A stretch of 64,000 bases of DNA from Myxococcales bacterium (GCA_016794505.1 JAEUJZ010000180.1:98041-162040); one strand, 5' to 3'; shown: positions 35,926 to 45,740, counted from the first letter of the stretch. Translations and numbers: made by a program. Notes: generated by a model not told the origin, from the sequence alone.

Positions 35926-37539
35926 TCAATCTGTCAGGCGCACGCGGCCGTCACGCGCTGCTTGAACCGGCGAGTTGCGGCGAATGTGATCGATGATCAG
36001 GTCGTTGACGATGGCGCCCGTATCCGTCGGTAATGCGACCTTAAACAGGTCGGAATAACCTCCGGCGATCAGCGCCACGTAATCGGTGGCCGCCACGGTA
36101 TAAAGCTGGCTGGGCTGGATGGGCTCGAAGGTCGGTGTCGCTTCGCTGGGATCGCGCAGCACCCGCACGTCGTGGGCCTGAGTCGGCGCGGCTTGGCGGA
36201 TGCTGTATCGCAGCCCCGAGGTCACGCCGAAGTTGTCCGAGCCCCGCTTGCTGACGCCAAAGTCGAGCACCGCCTGAAGCTGGGCTCCGGTTAGCTGATA
36301 CAAGAGCACGCGATTCTTGTACGGAATGGCGGTCAGATAGTCTTCCATGCGGATGCGACCTGGCGGAATCGACGCCCGAAACGAGCTTGCCGTCGAGAAC
36401 ATCGCGTGCGCTCGCACGGCCTTGCCGGATCGCACAACATCCAGGGCGAAGTTCCCCAGAACCGACTCGCCACTGTCGATGCCGTCGAGATCGAGCTCGA
36501 CCGCGGCCTCGCCGATGCGCACGAAGCGGTCAGCGAACAGCGGGTCCGCTTCCAGGTCTGTCTGCATGCGCCCGACTTCCCAGGTCAGCATCGGATCTTG
36601 CGACTGGCTGGTGTCCATCTTGACCAGCGCTCCCTCGACGCGCGACAGCACGCCACCGCGGAAAGTCAGAGCCACCTGGGACAGATAGTTCAGGTACTGA
36701 AACGGGCTGATGAACCAGGTCTGCGTCCCCGGAATCTGCTGCAGCGGGCCTTTATAATGCGAGTGCGTGCCGAGGATGACGTCGATGCCAGGGACCATGG
36801 CGGCCATCGCGAAGTCGGTCTCGCGATCTTGGTGACCGATGAAGACCACGGCGTTTACTTTTTCTTGCTCGCGCAAGGTCGCGACGATGCGTTTCGCAGC
36901 AGCCATGCCGTCGGTGAAACGAGCCCCTGGCGGCAGGTTCGTGGCCTTGACCAAGCGCGAAAAATCCGGCCCGGAGAGCGCGAAGATGCCGATGCGAACC
37001 TCGCCGACCTGCCGCACCACGTAGGGCTTGCCGCCGTCAGACAAGATCAGACGATCGCTGGCATCGACGAGGTTGCCAGACACGATAGGATAGGTGGCCT
37101 TGCCGCGGCAGGCGGCAAAGGCATCCCAGCCATAGTCGGCATCGTGATTGCCAAAGGCCATGACGCTGACGATGTCGTTCCACCACGTCCAGTCGGTGCA
37201 GGTCTTGTAGTACTTGTCTGACCAGGCCGGCGTGCCGGCGTTTAGCAGGTCGCCTCCGCCGAGCACCAGGACGTTCTTGGCCGTAATGCGCAGGTTCTTG
37301 GCATAGGCGACGGCGCGGGCGATGCCGGCTTGGTCGGGGGCGTGCTCAGCGAAGAACGGCACGGCATGGCTGTGATAGTCCGAAAAGTGCAGCAGCGTGA
37401 CCTTGGTCTCGACGCTGCCCGCCGACAGCAGGCCAGGCGGTGTCGGGAAGTCTTGCGGCGGCTGCAGGCAGCCAAAAGACGTCACGATCGTCGCACACAC
37501 AAGCAAAGCGGGCAGCAGGCACTTCATGCGGCGCACCAT
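35926..37539 (-). CDS. 5'-nucleotidase/UshA-family lipoprotein
   Basis: The 537-residue protein starts with a basic n-region, a hydrophobic core and a lipobox (VTSFGC), so it should be membrane-anchored on the outer face of the cytoplasmic membrane or in the outer membrane. Metallophosphoesterase motifs follow in order: LLHFSDYHSH, LVLGGGDLLNAG, AFGNHDADYG, FIGHQDRE and ILGTHSHY. The C-terminal half is the substrate-binding domain of 5'-nucleotidases (SVLGNFALDVVR, AGGYSDLF). It likely hydrolyses nucleotides or nucleotide sugars. Another ATG four codons downstream (37527) could be the start. It is convergent with the PhoD gene, 13 bp apart. Confidence 0.88.
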   Translation of the reverse strand: MVRRMKCLLPALLVCATIVTSFGCLQPPQDFPTPPGLLSAGSVETKVTLLHFSDYHSHAVPFFAEHAPDQAGIARAVAYAKNLRITAKNVLVLGGGDLLNAGTPAWSDKYYKTCTDWTWWNDIVSVMAFGNHDADYGWDAFAACRGKATYPIVSGNLVDASDRLILSDGGKPYVVRQVGEVRIGIFALSGPDFSRLVKATNLPPGARFTDGMAAAKRIVATLREQEKVNAVVFIGHQDRETDFAMAAMVPGIDVILGTHSHYKGPLQQIPGTQTWFISPFQYLNYLSQVALTFRGGVLSRVEGALVKMDTSQSQDPMLTWEVGRMQTDLEADPLFADRFVRIGEAAVELDLDGIDSGESVLGNFALDVVRSGKAVRAHAMFSTASSFRASIPPGRIRMEDYLTAIPYKNRVLLYQLTGAQLQAVLDFGVSKRGSDNFGVTSGLRYSIRQAAPTQAHDVRVLRDPSEATPTFEPIQPSQLYTVAATDYVALIAGGYSDLFKVALPTDTGAIVNDLIIDHIRRNSPVQAARDGRVRLTD

Positions 37540-37756
37540 ACCGCAAACGCCGTCCGCAGAGGGTGGTGGGCGCGGTCCTTCGCTCACGCGATTGCAGGAG
37601 GGTGTCGCGTCCTTCCCAATCACGTGCGCTCTGCCCAGTGTCAGAGCCGTCTGATATGACTCCCCTACTGGCGCGGAGTCGGGCTGTCTGGTTGCCATCT
37701 GCTCCGTATGAGAAGCCGCAGTCTGCGGATCGCTCGCTCTATCGAAAGGATCGTCC

Positions 37757-39349
37757 ATGAAGTCGCACAACGTTGGGTCTGTTCGTCGCTATTTCACCTT
37801 GCAGCGCAGCCATGCTGGAGGCCTGCTGGGAGGTCTGAGCTTGGCGCTTTTGGCCTGTTCACCGCCGAGCGAGTCGCAGCCGAGCGAAGAAGACGAGCTC
37901 GCCAGTCTGCAGTCTGAGCTGATCACGCGCGTGCAAGGCTCGACCATCGCTTCGCCCAACGTTGACAAGTCCAAGACCTATCTGTCGGTGCGCAGCATCA
38001 GCACGCTGAGCACGCTGGGTGCGCTGCCAGGGGCGCTGGGCACTCTGGCCAACCGCGTCGACGGAGTCATCGGATCCAAGCCGGCGGATGGGCGCTTTTC
38101 GGTGAGCGAGATCCTGCGCATGGAACAGCCCTCGTACATTCGCACGCTGTACCCCGAGGAAAAAGCGGCGCTGCCCAAGCTGTGGGCGCTGCTTGAGACG
38201 ACCCCGCTCGATCCAACGCCGGTCAATGTGCCCAATCTGCCGGCGTTTTCACCCGTCGATGTGTCGACTCCAGCGACCATGCCGCTCAAGCCACCCAAGC
38301 TTGAGATCGCGACCTTGCCGGGGCCAGTGCAGCCGCAGGCCCGTCGCTTGGAAATGGTGGTCGACAGCGACGGCGATCCCGAGACGATCACCGAGGCTGA
38401 TCTCGACGATCCGCTGGGCGATCCTGATCCGTGGACTCCCGATGAGATCGACGCGTTTAAGACCATCAAGCAGCTGTTTATCGCTCGCGCTGGAACGACG
38501 CTCAAGTACGCGGTGCAGGTTCCGGCGCCGCTCAATGGCAAGGGCACCGTGGCGACGTTGGGTCCCGTCACGCTCGATGTCGAACAGGGCCTGCGCTATG
38601 ACGAGCTTCGCTCGGCGAGCTTCAGCCGCGGATCCAGCGACGCCAACTTGTATGTCGACTTCGCGGCCCGCCGCACGTCGAGCGTACACATCAACCTCGG
38701 CTCGGCCACACACTTGGTGCTGATCGACGTCAACAGCGAGCAAGAGCGCGTCGTCAGTGGTCAGCTCAGCTGGGAATGGAGCGGCACCGCGATCGCTGAG
38801 GTCTGGTCCTCTGGCACGCGAGTCGGCAGCTATCGCCTAGCGCTGCCCAAGGTGTCGATCGTCGACGAGCGCATCGATCTTAAGGACTACGTCGACTATC
38901 AGCTATTGGTCAGCGGCAAGCCGCTTGCGAAAAACGTGACCACGGCCAGCGTTCGTGTTGACTCGTGGTCGACGATGTATAGCGCTGCGTTCACCTTTGA
39001 TACGACGGCTCTGCCGCGGCCACCTGGGGTCGATGGGACGGCGCTTAACAGGCTGATCACGCCCAAGTCCAGCTTGATGCCCGGCCGCTATGAATTCAGC
39101 GTTCCGTCGCTGGGCAGCGGCACCTGCAAGCTCGACATTTCGCCTGAGGGCGTCGTTGCCTTTACGCGTCCCGGCGGTACACCCGTGCGCGCTCGCATGT
39201 ACATCTGGAGCTACATCAAGTTCGACGGGCAGTACCCCGATCGGCTGCGCGGACTTTTCGATCCGCAGACCAACATGATGAACGTGTTCTTCGACGGCGG
39301 CGGCTCGCTGTTCAACGCGGCGATCACTGGGGCCCACCGCAGCGGCTAG
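37757..39349 (+). CDS. Lipoprotein of unknown function
   Basis: The N-terminus has a twin hydrophobic stretch and a lipobox (LALLACS), so the 530-residue product is probably a lipoprotein. The mature part is beta-rich (EFSVPSLGSGTCKLDIS, SGQLSWEWSGTAIAEVW) with a Pro-rich segment near residues 145-190 and an acidic region around residues 205-235 (DSDGDPETITEADLDDPLGD). I do not recognise a family. AAGGA lies 7 bases before the ATG. It is divergent from the 5'-nucleotidase gene with about 217 bp between starts and convergent with the desaturase gene. Confidence 0.7.
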   Translation: MKSHNVGSVRRYFTLQRSHAGGLLGGLSLALLACSPPSESQPSEEDELASLQSELITRVQGSTIASPNVDKSKTYLSVRSISTLSTLGALPGALGTLANRVDGVIGSKPADGRFSVSEILRMEQPSYIRTLYPEEKAALPKLWALLETTPLDPTPVNVPNLPAFSPVDVSTPATMPLKPPKLEIATLPGPVQPQARRLEMVVDSDGDPETITEADLDDPLGDPDPWTPDEIDAFKTIKQLFIARAGTTLKYAVQVPAPLNGKGTVATLGPVTLDVEQGLRYDELRSASFSRGSSDANLYVDFAARRTSSVHINLGSATHLVLIDVNSEQERVVSGQLSWEWSGTAIAEVWSSGTRVGSYRLALPKVSIVDERIDLKDYVDYQLLVSGKPLAKNVTTASVRVDSWSTMYSAAFTFDTTALPRPPGVDGTALNRLITPKSSLMPGRYEFSVPSLGSGTCKLDISPEGVVAFTRPGGTPVRARMYIWSYIKFDGQYPDRLRGLFDPQTNMMNVFFDGGGSLFNAAITGAHRSG

Positions 39350-39370
39350 CCCCGCGCGGCTTGCTGCGGA

Positions 39371-40420
39371 CTAGGCCGCGACCGCGGTTGCTTCGCGGTG
39401 GATGGGGGTCGTGCGGCTGCGCAGGTGCTCGATGATCTCGTGCTCGCTGCGCGGCTTTCCGTCGAGAGCAACATAGTGGCGAGCCAGCCAGTCATAGCGG
39501 CCCAGGAACAGATACAAAGACACCTGGAAGAAGTCGATGCCGTCAAAGACGATGGCGCCTTCGCGGATGTACGTTTCGACGTTGCGTTCGAGATCGCCAG
39601 GCAGATCCGAGAAGTGGCGGTTGGCCTTGAGGTGATGGCCGATGTGATAGCCATCGTTGAAGCAGCGTCGGTTGTAGCGCGTGTTGATGCAGGTCAGGCT
39701 GTTGACATAGCAGTTGCCCGGCCGGCTGCCGTCGACGAAGGCATGCTGCCCCCAGTTGCCCCACATCATCAGGAAGCGCACCGCCAGAAACGGCAGCACG
39801 AACACAAACAGCGTGCCGACGGGAGCCAGCCACAGCCCGATGGCGCAGGCCGCATAAAAGCCGAACTCACCGAGCAGCGTGCGCCACCACAGCGAGCCGC
39901 GCTTGTGCGCCTTCAAGTAGATCGGCAGCGAGATCCCGGTCGTCAGCATGAACTTGGTGAAGTACACCAAAAAGTGCAGGAACGAGTCGCGACGGTACGG
40001 CATCGTCGTCGACAAGTCGGTCTCAAGGTTGTTTTCGGGGTGATGCATGCCCATGTGGTGGCTGAAATAGCCGATGCCCGGCTCGCCAAAGAACGCCCCC
40101 ATCACCCACGGGATGTAGCTGTTCAAGATGCGGTAGTTCGGCTTGAACAGCACGCGATGACTGGTGTTGTGCAGCATCAAGATGCAGCGGTCTTGATGAA
40201 TCGCGAAGTGGGCCAGGAAGTAGCCGAGCCCGAGCCACGCATTGCCGAACCAGAACACCGCAAACGCCGCCGGGTAGGTCGTCAGCGCGTACCCCAAAAG
40301 CAGGTACGCGATCGGCAGGTCGCGCGGGTCGTTGATGAAGTGCAGAAGGATGCGGTCAAACGCCCCCGGATTCGTCGGAGGCACATAGCGCGGGTCGGTG
40401 ATGACAAGGTCCGTTTTCAC
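39371..40420 (-). CDS. Membrane fatty-acid desaturase
   Basis: The 349-residue integral membrane protein has the three His clusters of acyl desaturases/hydroxylases: HNTSH (84-88), HHMGMHH (121-127) and HIGHH (259-263), which bind the di-iron centre, set between hydrophobic segments. It should introduce a double bond into an acyl chain, perhaps of membrane lipids. A GTG start is proposed because the sequence from MKTDLVITD onward looks native, whereas upstream in-frame residues are Arg/Cys-rich and run into the rho leader. It is divergent from rho. Confidence 0.88.
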   Translation of the reverse strand: MKTDLVITDPRYVPPTNPGAFDRILLHFINDPRDLPIAYLLLGYALTTYPAAFAVFWFGNAWLGLGYFLAHFAIHQDRCILMLHNTSHRVLFKPNYRILNSYIPWVMGAFFGEPGIGYFSHHMGMHHPENNLETDLSTTMPYRRDSFLHFLVYFTKFMLTTGISLPIYLKAHKRGSLWWRTLLGEFGFYAACAIGLWLAPVGTLFVFVLPFLAVRFLMMWGNWGQHAFVDGSRPGNCYVNSLTCINTRYNRRCFNDGYHIGHHLKANRHFSDLPGDLERNVETYIREGAIVFDGIDFFQVSLYLFLGRYDWLARHYVALDGKPRSEHEIIEHLRSRTTPIHREATAVAA

Positions 40421-40790
40421 AGGCCGAGTATCTACATCTGCGCGGCTCCGCCAACCAAAAAATCGGGCGCGATCCTGCGCATCGCACGACCCGCACAAAT
40501 TTGGCCGACGATCCAATGAATTGGCAGCGTTGACAGGCGGCGGCGAAGTCGAATATGGTGTTGATAGCTGCGCACTCACGCAGCGGCTTGATACCGCCAC
40601 CGCAGTAACCACCAACCAAGTCCAACTCAGGTCCCACAGCACAACCGAACGGTCGCGCCAACCCGTTGGCTCGCGAGGCACTCGCGACGCTACTTGGCGT
40701 TCGTCGTCTTTGTTTCGCACAAGACGCAACGAGCCAGCGCGGCGAAAACAGGCGGCCCAGCCAGGGGCCACATATCAAGGATCGAACCCG
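40421..40790 (+). other. rho upstream region
   Basis: The 370 bases separate the desaturase start from rho. They contain a likely promoter at 40530-40559 and a predicted leader of about 225 nt. Long leaders ahead of rho are usual because the gene is autoregulated. No supported gene is present here. Confidence 0.55.
40530..40559 (+). promoter_or_regulatory. Sigma-70-like promoter of rho
   Basis: A perfect TTGACA (40530-40535) is followed after 18 bases by TATGGT (40554-40559). Transcription would begin near 40566. Confidence 0.5.
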
Positions 40791-42038
40791 ATGAATCTGA
40801 CCGAGCTGAAGCGCAAGAAGATGTCCGAGCTGGTGCATATGGGGATGACGCTCGGCATCGAGAACGTCTCTGGGATGCGTCGCCAGGACCTGATCTTCGA
40901 GATCCTGCGGCACCACTCCGCCAACCGCGGCGAGGTGTACGGCGATGGCGTGCTAGAGACGCTGCCCGACGGCTTTGGCTTCCTTCGCTCGCCTGACTAC
41001 AACTACTTGCCGGGGCCGGATGACATCTATGTTTCGCCCTCGCAGATTCGTCGGTTTGGTCTGCGTACCGGCGACACCGTCGAAGGTCAGATTCGTCCTC
41101 CGAAAGAAAGCGAGCGCTACTTCGCCCTGCTCAAGGTCGAGCGCCTAAATGGCGAGCCGCCCGACGCGCAGAGCGAAAAGATCCTGTTCGACAACCTGAC
41201 GCCGCTTTATCCCAACAAGCGCCTGCGTCTAGAGCACGACTCGCGCAACTACTCGACGCGCATTGTCGACATGCTGTGCCCCATCGGCAAGGGCCAGCGC
41301 TGCTTGATCGTCTCGCCGCCGCGCGCCGGAAAGACCGTCCTTTTGCAGGACATCGCGCACGCCATCACGCACAACCATCCCGAGGTCTATCTGATCGTCC
41401 TGCTGATCGACGAGCGGCCGGAAGAGGTGACCGATATGCAGCGCAGCGTGCGCGGCGAGGTCGTGTCATCGACCTTCGACGAGCCACCCGCTCGCCACGT
41501 GCAGGTCGCCGAGATGGTCATCGAAAAAGCCAAGCGCTTGGCCGAGAGCAAAAAAGACGTCGTCATCCTGCTCGACTCGATTACGCGTCTCGCTCGCGCC
41601 TACAACACCGTGGTTCCGCCGTCGGGCAAGATCCTGTCCGGCGGTGTCGACAGCAACGCGCTGCACAAGCCCAAGCGCTTCTTCGGCGCGGCCCGCAACA
41701 TCGAAGAGGGCGGCAGCCTGACCATCATCGCCACCGCGCTCGTCGATACCGGCTCGCGCATGGACGAGGTCATCTTTGAAGAATTCAAGGGCACCGGCAA
41801 CAGCGAGATTCACCTCGATCGCAAGCTGATGGAAAAGCGCATCTTCCCCTGCTTGGACATCAACAAGTCCGGCACCCGCAAGGAAGAGCTTCTCGTCGAC
41901 GATCAGGTGCTGGGTCGCATCTGGATCCTGCGTCAGCTTCTGCATCCGCTGAACGTCGTCGACGCCATGGAATTCATGCGCGACAAGATCGCTAAGACCG
42001 ACAGCAATCGCGACTTCATCGCCTCGATGTCCGGCTAG
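40791..42038 (+). CDS. rho: Transcription termination factor Rho
   Basis: Rho is a hexameric RNA-dependent ATPase that ends transcription. The 415-residue protein shows the N-terminal helical domain (LTELKRKKMSELVHMGMTLG), the cold-shock-like RNA-binding domain with GVLETLPDGFGFLR, Walker A SPPRAGKT, Walker B VVILLDSITRLARAYN, the Q-loop region (VDSNALHKPKRFFGAARNIE) and the R-loop (EFKGTGNSEIHLDRKL). Length is normal. I start at the ATG preceded by AAGGA; upstream in-frame codons lie in the leader and encode Arg/Ser-rich sequence. Confidence 0.97.
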   Translation: MNLTELKRKKMSELVHMGMTLGIENVSGMRRQDLIFEILRHHSANRGEVYGDGVLETLPDGFGFLRSPDYNYLPGPDDIYVSPSQIRRFGLRTGDTVEGQIRPPKESERYFALLKVERLNGEPPDAQSEKILFDNLTPLYPNKRLRLEHDSRNYSTRIVDMLCPIGKGQRCLIVSPPRAGKTVLLQDIAHAITHNHPEVYLIVLLIDERPEEVTDMQRSVRGEVVSSTFDEPPARHVQVAEMVIEKAKRLAESKKDVVILLDSITRLARAYNTVVPPSGKILSGGVDSNALHKPKRFFGAARNIEEGGSLTIIATALVDTGSRMDEVIFEEFKGTGNSEIHLDRKLMEKRIFPCLDINKSGTRKEELLVDDQVLGRIWILRQLLHPLNVVDAMEFMRDKIAKTDSNRDFIASMSG

Positions 42039-42054
42039 CTGCCGCCCGTTCCGT

Positions 42055-42070
42055 CGCTGCCTTCGCAGCG
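42055..42070 (+). terminator. Hairpin after rho without T tract
   Basis: CGCTGC and GCAGCG flank a 4-base CTTC loop 16 bases after the rho stop. There is no T run, so termination here would need Rho or be weak. Confidence 0.3.
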
Positions 42071-42142
42071 GCGATGCCTCTTTCCCTGCCCAACGCCTTT
42101 GCGGTTCCGTGCTGCGCGGGATTTTGATACACCCGCGGCTGC

Positions 42143-43009
42143 ATGCCTGCCTTTCTTTTGCGCTCCTCTCCAGCTCATTGCGTGCTCCTGGCCGCCTCGC
42201 TGAGCGTATCTCTCTCGACGCTGGCTCTGGCGGGGCCGGCCGCGCCTGCGTCCGAAAAGATCCAAGGCTCGCCCGCGACAGCACAGCCGCCGCTCGATCC
42301 CGCAAAGCGTGAGCAGCTTCGCGCGCTGGTGCGACAGGCCGGCGAAAAGATGGAAGCCGGCGACAAGCCCGGTGCGGTTGCGCTGTTGGAACAAGCGCGC
42401 AGCCTGCGCGCCGACCCCAGCATCGAATACAACCTGGGCATCGCCTATGCCGAGCTGGGGCGGCATCCGCAGGCTGCCGAGGCGTTCGAGCGCTTTCTGC
42501 CTGCGGCTGATCCGACCCGCTTTTTGCCCGAGCGCATCGACGATGTGCGCAAGCGCTTGGCCGAGTACGGGCGGACCCTGTCGCGAGTGCGCACGCGCTT
42601 TTCGGTCCCCAGCGGCAGCGTGCCGACCCTGTACCTGGACGAGCGGGTGATCGCCGCAGTGCCCGACGGAAAACTGGCCGAGCCACGCTGGCTGAGCCCA
42701 GGGACCTATCGCATGCGTGTGGCAGGACCGGGCCTGCGCGACTATGTCGTCAGCGTCGAGCTGCGCGCCGGAGAGTCGCGTGAGCTGACCGGCGAAGTGC
42801 TGCGCGAAGGCAGCGAGAGCATGTTTCTTTCCGACGTGCGACCGGCCAAGCAAGAGCCGCTGCCGTTCTATCGCAAGCCCTGGTTCTGGGGCGTCGTGGG
42901 CGGTGGTGCGGCGCTGGGCATCGGCTTCATTGCGGCCGGTGCCGGCGGCGCGTTTGATCACACAGCCCCCGGCTCGGATCTAGAGCCGGTGGATCTGTTT
43001 CGGAAATAG
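42143..43009 (+). CDS. Exported TPR/PEGA-like protein with C-terminal membrane helix
   Basis: The 288-residue protein has a signal peptide (cleavage near LALAG), two TPR-like helix pairs (AGDKPGAVALLEQARSL, IEYNLGIAYAELGRHPQAAEAFE), and a beta domain resembling PEGA (TLYLDERVIAAVPDGK ... SPGTYRMRVAGPG). A single C-terminal hydrophobic segment (WGVVGGGAALGIGFIAAGAG) precedes an acidic tail. This architecture recurs in myxobacterial genomes beside Ser/Thr kinases. The next gene is a lipoprotein 12 bp away, and the pair converges on a kinase gene, so it may belong to the kinase locus to the right. Confidence 0.75.
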   Translation: MPAFLLRSSPAHCVLLAASLSVSLSTLALAGPAAPASEKIQGSPATAQPPLDPAKREQLRALVRQAGEKMEAGDKPGAVALLEQARSLRADPSIEYNLGIAYAELGRHPQAAEAFERFLPAADPTRFLPERIDDVRKRLAEYGRTLSRVRTRFSVPSGSVPTLYLDERVIAAVPDGKLAEPRWLSPGTYRMRVAGPGLRDYVVSVELRAGESRELTGEVLREGSESMFLSDVRPAKQEPLPFYRKPWFWGVVGGGAALGIGFIAAGAGGAFDHTAPGSDLEPVDLFRK

Positions 43010-43021
43010 GGGAGGGCGAAC

Positions 43022-43573
43022 GTGCTGCACAGAATTCGTACACTGCGGCCCCAGCGGGCCTCGCACGCGCGGCGCACGGCGGCAGGCGCGTGGCTCTTTC
43101 TGCTGGCCGGGCTGCTCGGTTTGGGCAGTGGCTGCGAGCGCACGCCCGATCCCTGCATCGACTTCAAGCTGGCCTGTCTGGCGCTGACGATCGACGACGG
43201 GCCGCCGGGAATTCGTCGGCTGTCGGTGTTTATCGACGACGGCATGGTCAAGTACACGCAGGCCACACCGATGAAGCCGCCCAAGACCGCGCTGGTTTAT
43301 CCACTGCGCTTTGGCGTGCGCTTCGGCGAGTTCGACAATGCCTATCGCGGCTTTGTGAACCTAGAGATCAGCGCGCTAAACGAAGACTACGACGTCATCG
43401 GCTTTGCCCGCGACAAGGTCCTGATCGGCGGCCGTGAGCGCAAGGCGCTGCGTCTGAGTTTGACCATGCCGCCCGTCGAGCCAGACATGGCCGATCCGCC
43501 CGCAGATATGGCCACGCCGCCGGACATGGCCAGCCCGCAAGAAGACATGACTCCGCGCCTCGACATGCCCTAG
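43022..43573 (+). CDS. Cys-rich lipoprotein with P-x-D-M repeats
   Basis: The 183-residue protein has a signal peptide with a lipobox (LGSGC) followed by two more cysteines (CERTPDPCIDFKLAC), a three-Cys N-terminus like those of other lipoproteins in the locus. A beta-rich domain follows. The last 35 residues are a low-complexity tail with five D-M pairs, mostly preceded by Pro (PDMADPPADMATPPDM). GTG is the start, preceded by a strong GGGGAGGG. It is encoded 12 bp after the TPR/PEGA-like gene. Function unknown. Confidence 0.7.
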   Translation: MLHRIRTLRPQRASHARRTAAGAWLFLLAGLLGLGSGCERTPDPCIDFKLACLALTIDDGPPGIRRLSVFIDDGMVKYTQATPMKPPKTALVYPLRFGVRFGEFDNAYRGFVNLEISALNEDYDVIGFARDKVLIGGRERKALRLSLTMPPVEPDMADPPADMATPPDMASPQEDMTPRLDMP

Positions 43574-43610
43574 TACGACTTGGTCACATCCCGGAATTGA
43601 CAGCGATCTC

Positions 43611-45740
43611 CTAGCGAACGGGCCGGAGGAGGTAGCCAGCTGGGGCGGGCCGGAAGGGGGGCGAGACCGCGGGGTGACGGACGGGCTGCCCAACGATGGG
43701 GCGAGTCGGAGCGACCGGGGCCGCAGGGGGGCTGCCCAGTGAGCGGTTCCCCGAGGGGCGGGGCGCCCTCTTTTCAGCCGGAATGACGCGGGCCGGCGGC
43801 TGGTACTGCGAGAGGTAGATTGTCTCGACGGCTCCGCGCTCAAACGAGCGGGGCGTGTGGGTAGCGAACCACAGCTTGGTGGCGAGCATGCCCAGGGCCA
43901 GGCAGGCCACCAGGGCCGTGACCAGGCTCCGTTTCGTGACCGGCTGCCCCGTCGGTAGCTGCTGCAAAGCGGCCATCAGGCGCGTCGTCTGCCCAAGCAG
44001 CCGGGATAGCAGCGAAACCGATCCCGCCGGCTCTAGGCTTGGCTTGGCCGCTTCTGCGGCGGCATCCGGCTCGCGAACGGCCGCGTCGGTGACCGGCAAG
44101 GTTGCCGGGGGGACGTCGCGAATCGCGAGGTGCGTCGGTCGGCTTCCGATATCGCGGACCGGCTTGGGGGCGGCCGGCGGCGGCGTCACCGTCGCTGGCC
44201 CAGGGCTGCCCAGGGATGGACGGCGCGGCGAGGACTCGACCACGCCCGGCAGGCGAGGCAAGCGGTGCAGCTCGCGCTGTGGGGCAAGGGTGCTGCCCTC
44301 GGCCGCGCTGTAGCTTGGCGGGCCAACGTCGCGCAGGGTCGGCTGGTCATCGTCGGGGGTGCCCAGCCACGACAGCTGCGACATCGAAAGCGGCGTTGCC
44401 AAGCTGACTGCTGACTCTTCCTTGGGCGGCACCGCTTGGCTCATCAGCGTCTGGGTATAGAGATGCGGAGAGGTCGGAGTCTCGGGTTGCAGCACAACCG
44501 GCGCCGCCTCGGCATCGCTGCGACTGCGGCCGGCGAGCAGCGCCAGCTCCTCAGCCGAGATGCGCACCGTCTTGATCGGGTCGAGCAGGGGCGGCAAATC
44601 TTCGTCGCTCTCACTCGGAAGCTCGGTCATGCAGTCGGAGTTGAGCTTCAGCAGCGGCTGCGTGTCTGGCTGCTCAGCGGGTGGCACGGCGGAGCTGAGC
44701 TCGGCGACCGCCCGTTGGGCTGCATCCGGATCGGCTTTCAGAGCCGTGATGCCCGATACCAGCGAGCTAGCTCGCGGTAGGGGGAGACCTTCAAGCGCCC
44801 GCAGGAAGTGCTTGATCGTCGGGAAGCGCGCCTGCGGTTCCTTGGACAGGGCACGGTGGACGGCGCTGTAGACGTGGGCTGGCAGGCCTGGCGCCAGCTC
44901 GGAAAGCGGCGGTGGCGCCTCGTGGCAGATGCTCTGGTACAGCTGAAAGACATTGCAGCGCTCGAAAGGCAGACGGCCCGCCAGCATGCGGTACAGCACC
45001 ACGGCCAGCGACCACTGATCACGACCTGGTCCCATGACGCCGCCGTAGGCACCGCCTGCCTCTGGCGGGACGTAGGCCGGGGTGCCGATAACCATGCCCT
45101 TGGTGAGCTGCAAGCTCTCGCCCGTTGACTGCGCGTCGTCGAAAAACTTGGCCAAGCCAAAGTCCAAGACCTTGACCACCTCGCGCACCGTGCCGTCGGG
45201 GGACGTGGTATTCGCGAGGTAGATGTTGTTCGGATTGACGTCGCGATGGACCACGCCCATCTGGTGCGCGTACTGCAAGGCCGCACCAGCGCTGAGCGCG
45301 ATGGACCGGGCTCGCGGCCAAGGCAGGCACTTTTCCGTCGCAAGCAGGGTACGCAGATCCGTGCCTTCTAAGAGCTCCATGACCAGAAAGTGCGTGCCGT
45401 CTGGCTCATCGCCATAGTCCCGGACCTCGACGATATTTGGGTGATAGAGACGCGCAATGACTTTGCTCTCTTGTTGTAAGCGCTGATGCGCCTGCAGCGA
45501 TAGGGAGGCCCCCGGCAGTACGAGCTTGACGGCGCATAGATCTTGTTGCTGCAGATCCATGGCGCGGTATACCTCGCCCATTGCGCCATAGCCGAGTACT
45601 CGTTCTAGACGATAGCGGTCCGCCAGAATGCGCCCGGTTCGCAGATAGCTGGCTCCGCCCAAGGCTGGCAACGTATCAGCATGTATGGGCAGCGTGTCGT
45701 GATTTGTGGGACCATTGATTTGTTGCTGGCTGGAGTGCAT
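43611..45740 (-). CDS. Membrane Ser/Thr protein kinase, atypical catalytic loop
   Basis: The 709-residue protein has a Hanks-type kinase domain (about 43-330): glycine loop LGYGAMGEVY, ATP-anchoring Lys72 (CAVKLV), catalytic loop HRDVNPNN (165-172), DFG (193-195) and PPE in the activation segment. The Lys of the usual HRDxKxxN is Asn here, a variant seen in other bacterial kinases. A Pro/Thr-rich linker, one membrane helix (SLVTALVACLALGMLATKL) and a Pro/Arg-rich external tail follow. The ATG at 45740 is preceded by a GAGGGGG site; an earlier in-frame ATG (45770) lacks one. It is divergent from the FHA activator and has its own -24/-12 promoter. Confidence 0.93.
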   Translation of the reverse strand: MHSSQQQINGPTNHDTLPIHADTLPALGGASYLRTGRILADRYRLERVLGYGAMGEVYRAMDLQQQDLCAVKLVLPGASLSLQAHQRLQQESKVIARLYHPNIVEVRDYGDEPDGTHFLVMELLEGTDLRTLLATEKCLPWPRARSIALSAGAALQYAHQMGVVHRDVNPNNIYLANTTSPDGTVREVVKVLDFGLAKFFDDAQSTGESLQLTKGMVIGTPAYVPPEAGGAYGGVMGPGRDQWSLAVVLYRMLAGRLPFERCNVFQLYQSICHEAPPPLSELAPGLPAHVYSAVHRALSKEPQARFPTIKHFLRALEGLPLPRASSLVSGITALKADPDAAQRAVAELSSAVPPAEQPDTQPLLKLNSDCMTELPSESDEDLPPLLDPIKTVRISAEELALLAGRSRSDAEAAPVVLQPETPTSPHLYTQTLMSQAVPPKEESAVSLATPLSMSQLSWLGTPDDDQPTLRDVGPPSYSAAEGSTLAPQRELHRLPRLPGVVESSPRRPSLGSPGPATVTPPPAAPKPVRDIGSRPTHLAIRDVPPATLPVTDAAVREPDAAAEAAKPSLEPAGSVSLLSRLLGQTTRLMAALQQLPTGQPVTKRSLVTALVACLALGMLATKLWFATHTPRSFERGAVETIYLSQYQPPARVIPAEKRAPRPSGNRSLGSPPAAPVAPTRPIVGQPVRHPAVSPPFRPAPAGYLLRPVR

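Noticed and set aside
40421..40771. N-terminal extension of the desaturase into the rho leader
   Set aside because: The extra residues are Arg/Ser/Cys-rich with no desaturase likeness and would overlap the proposed rho promoter.
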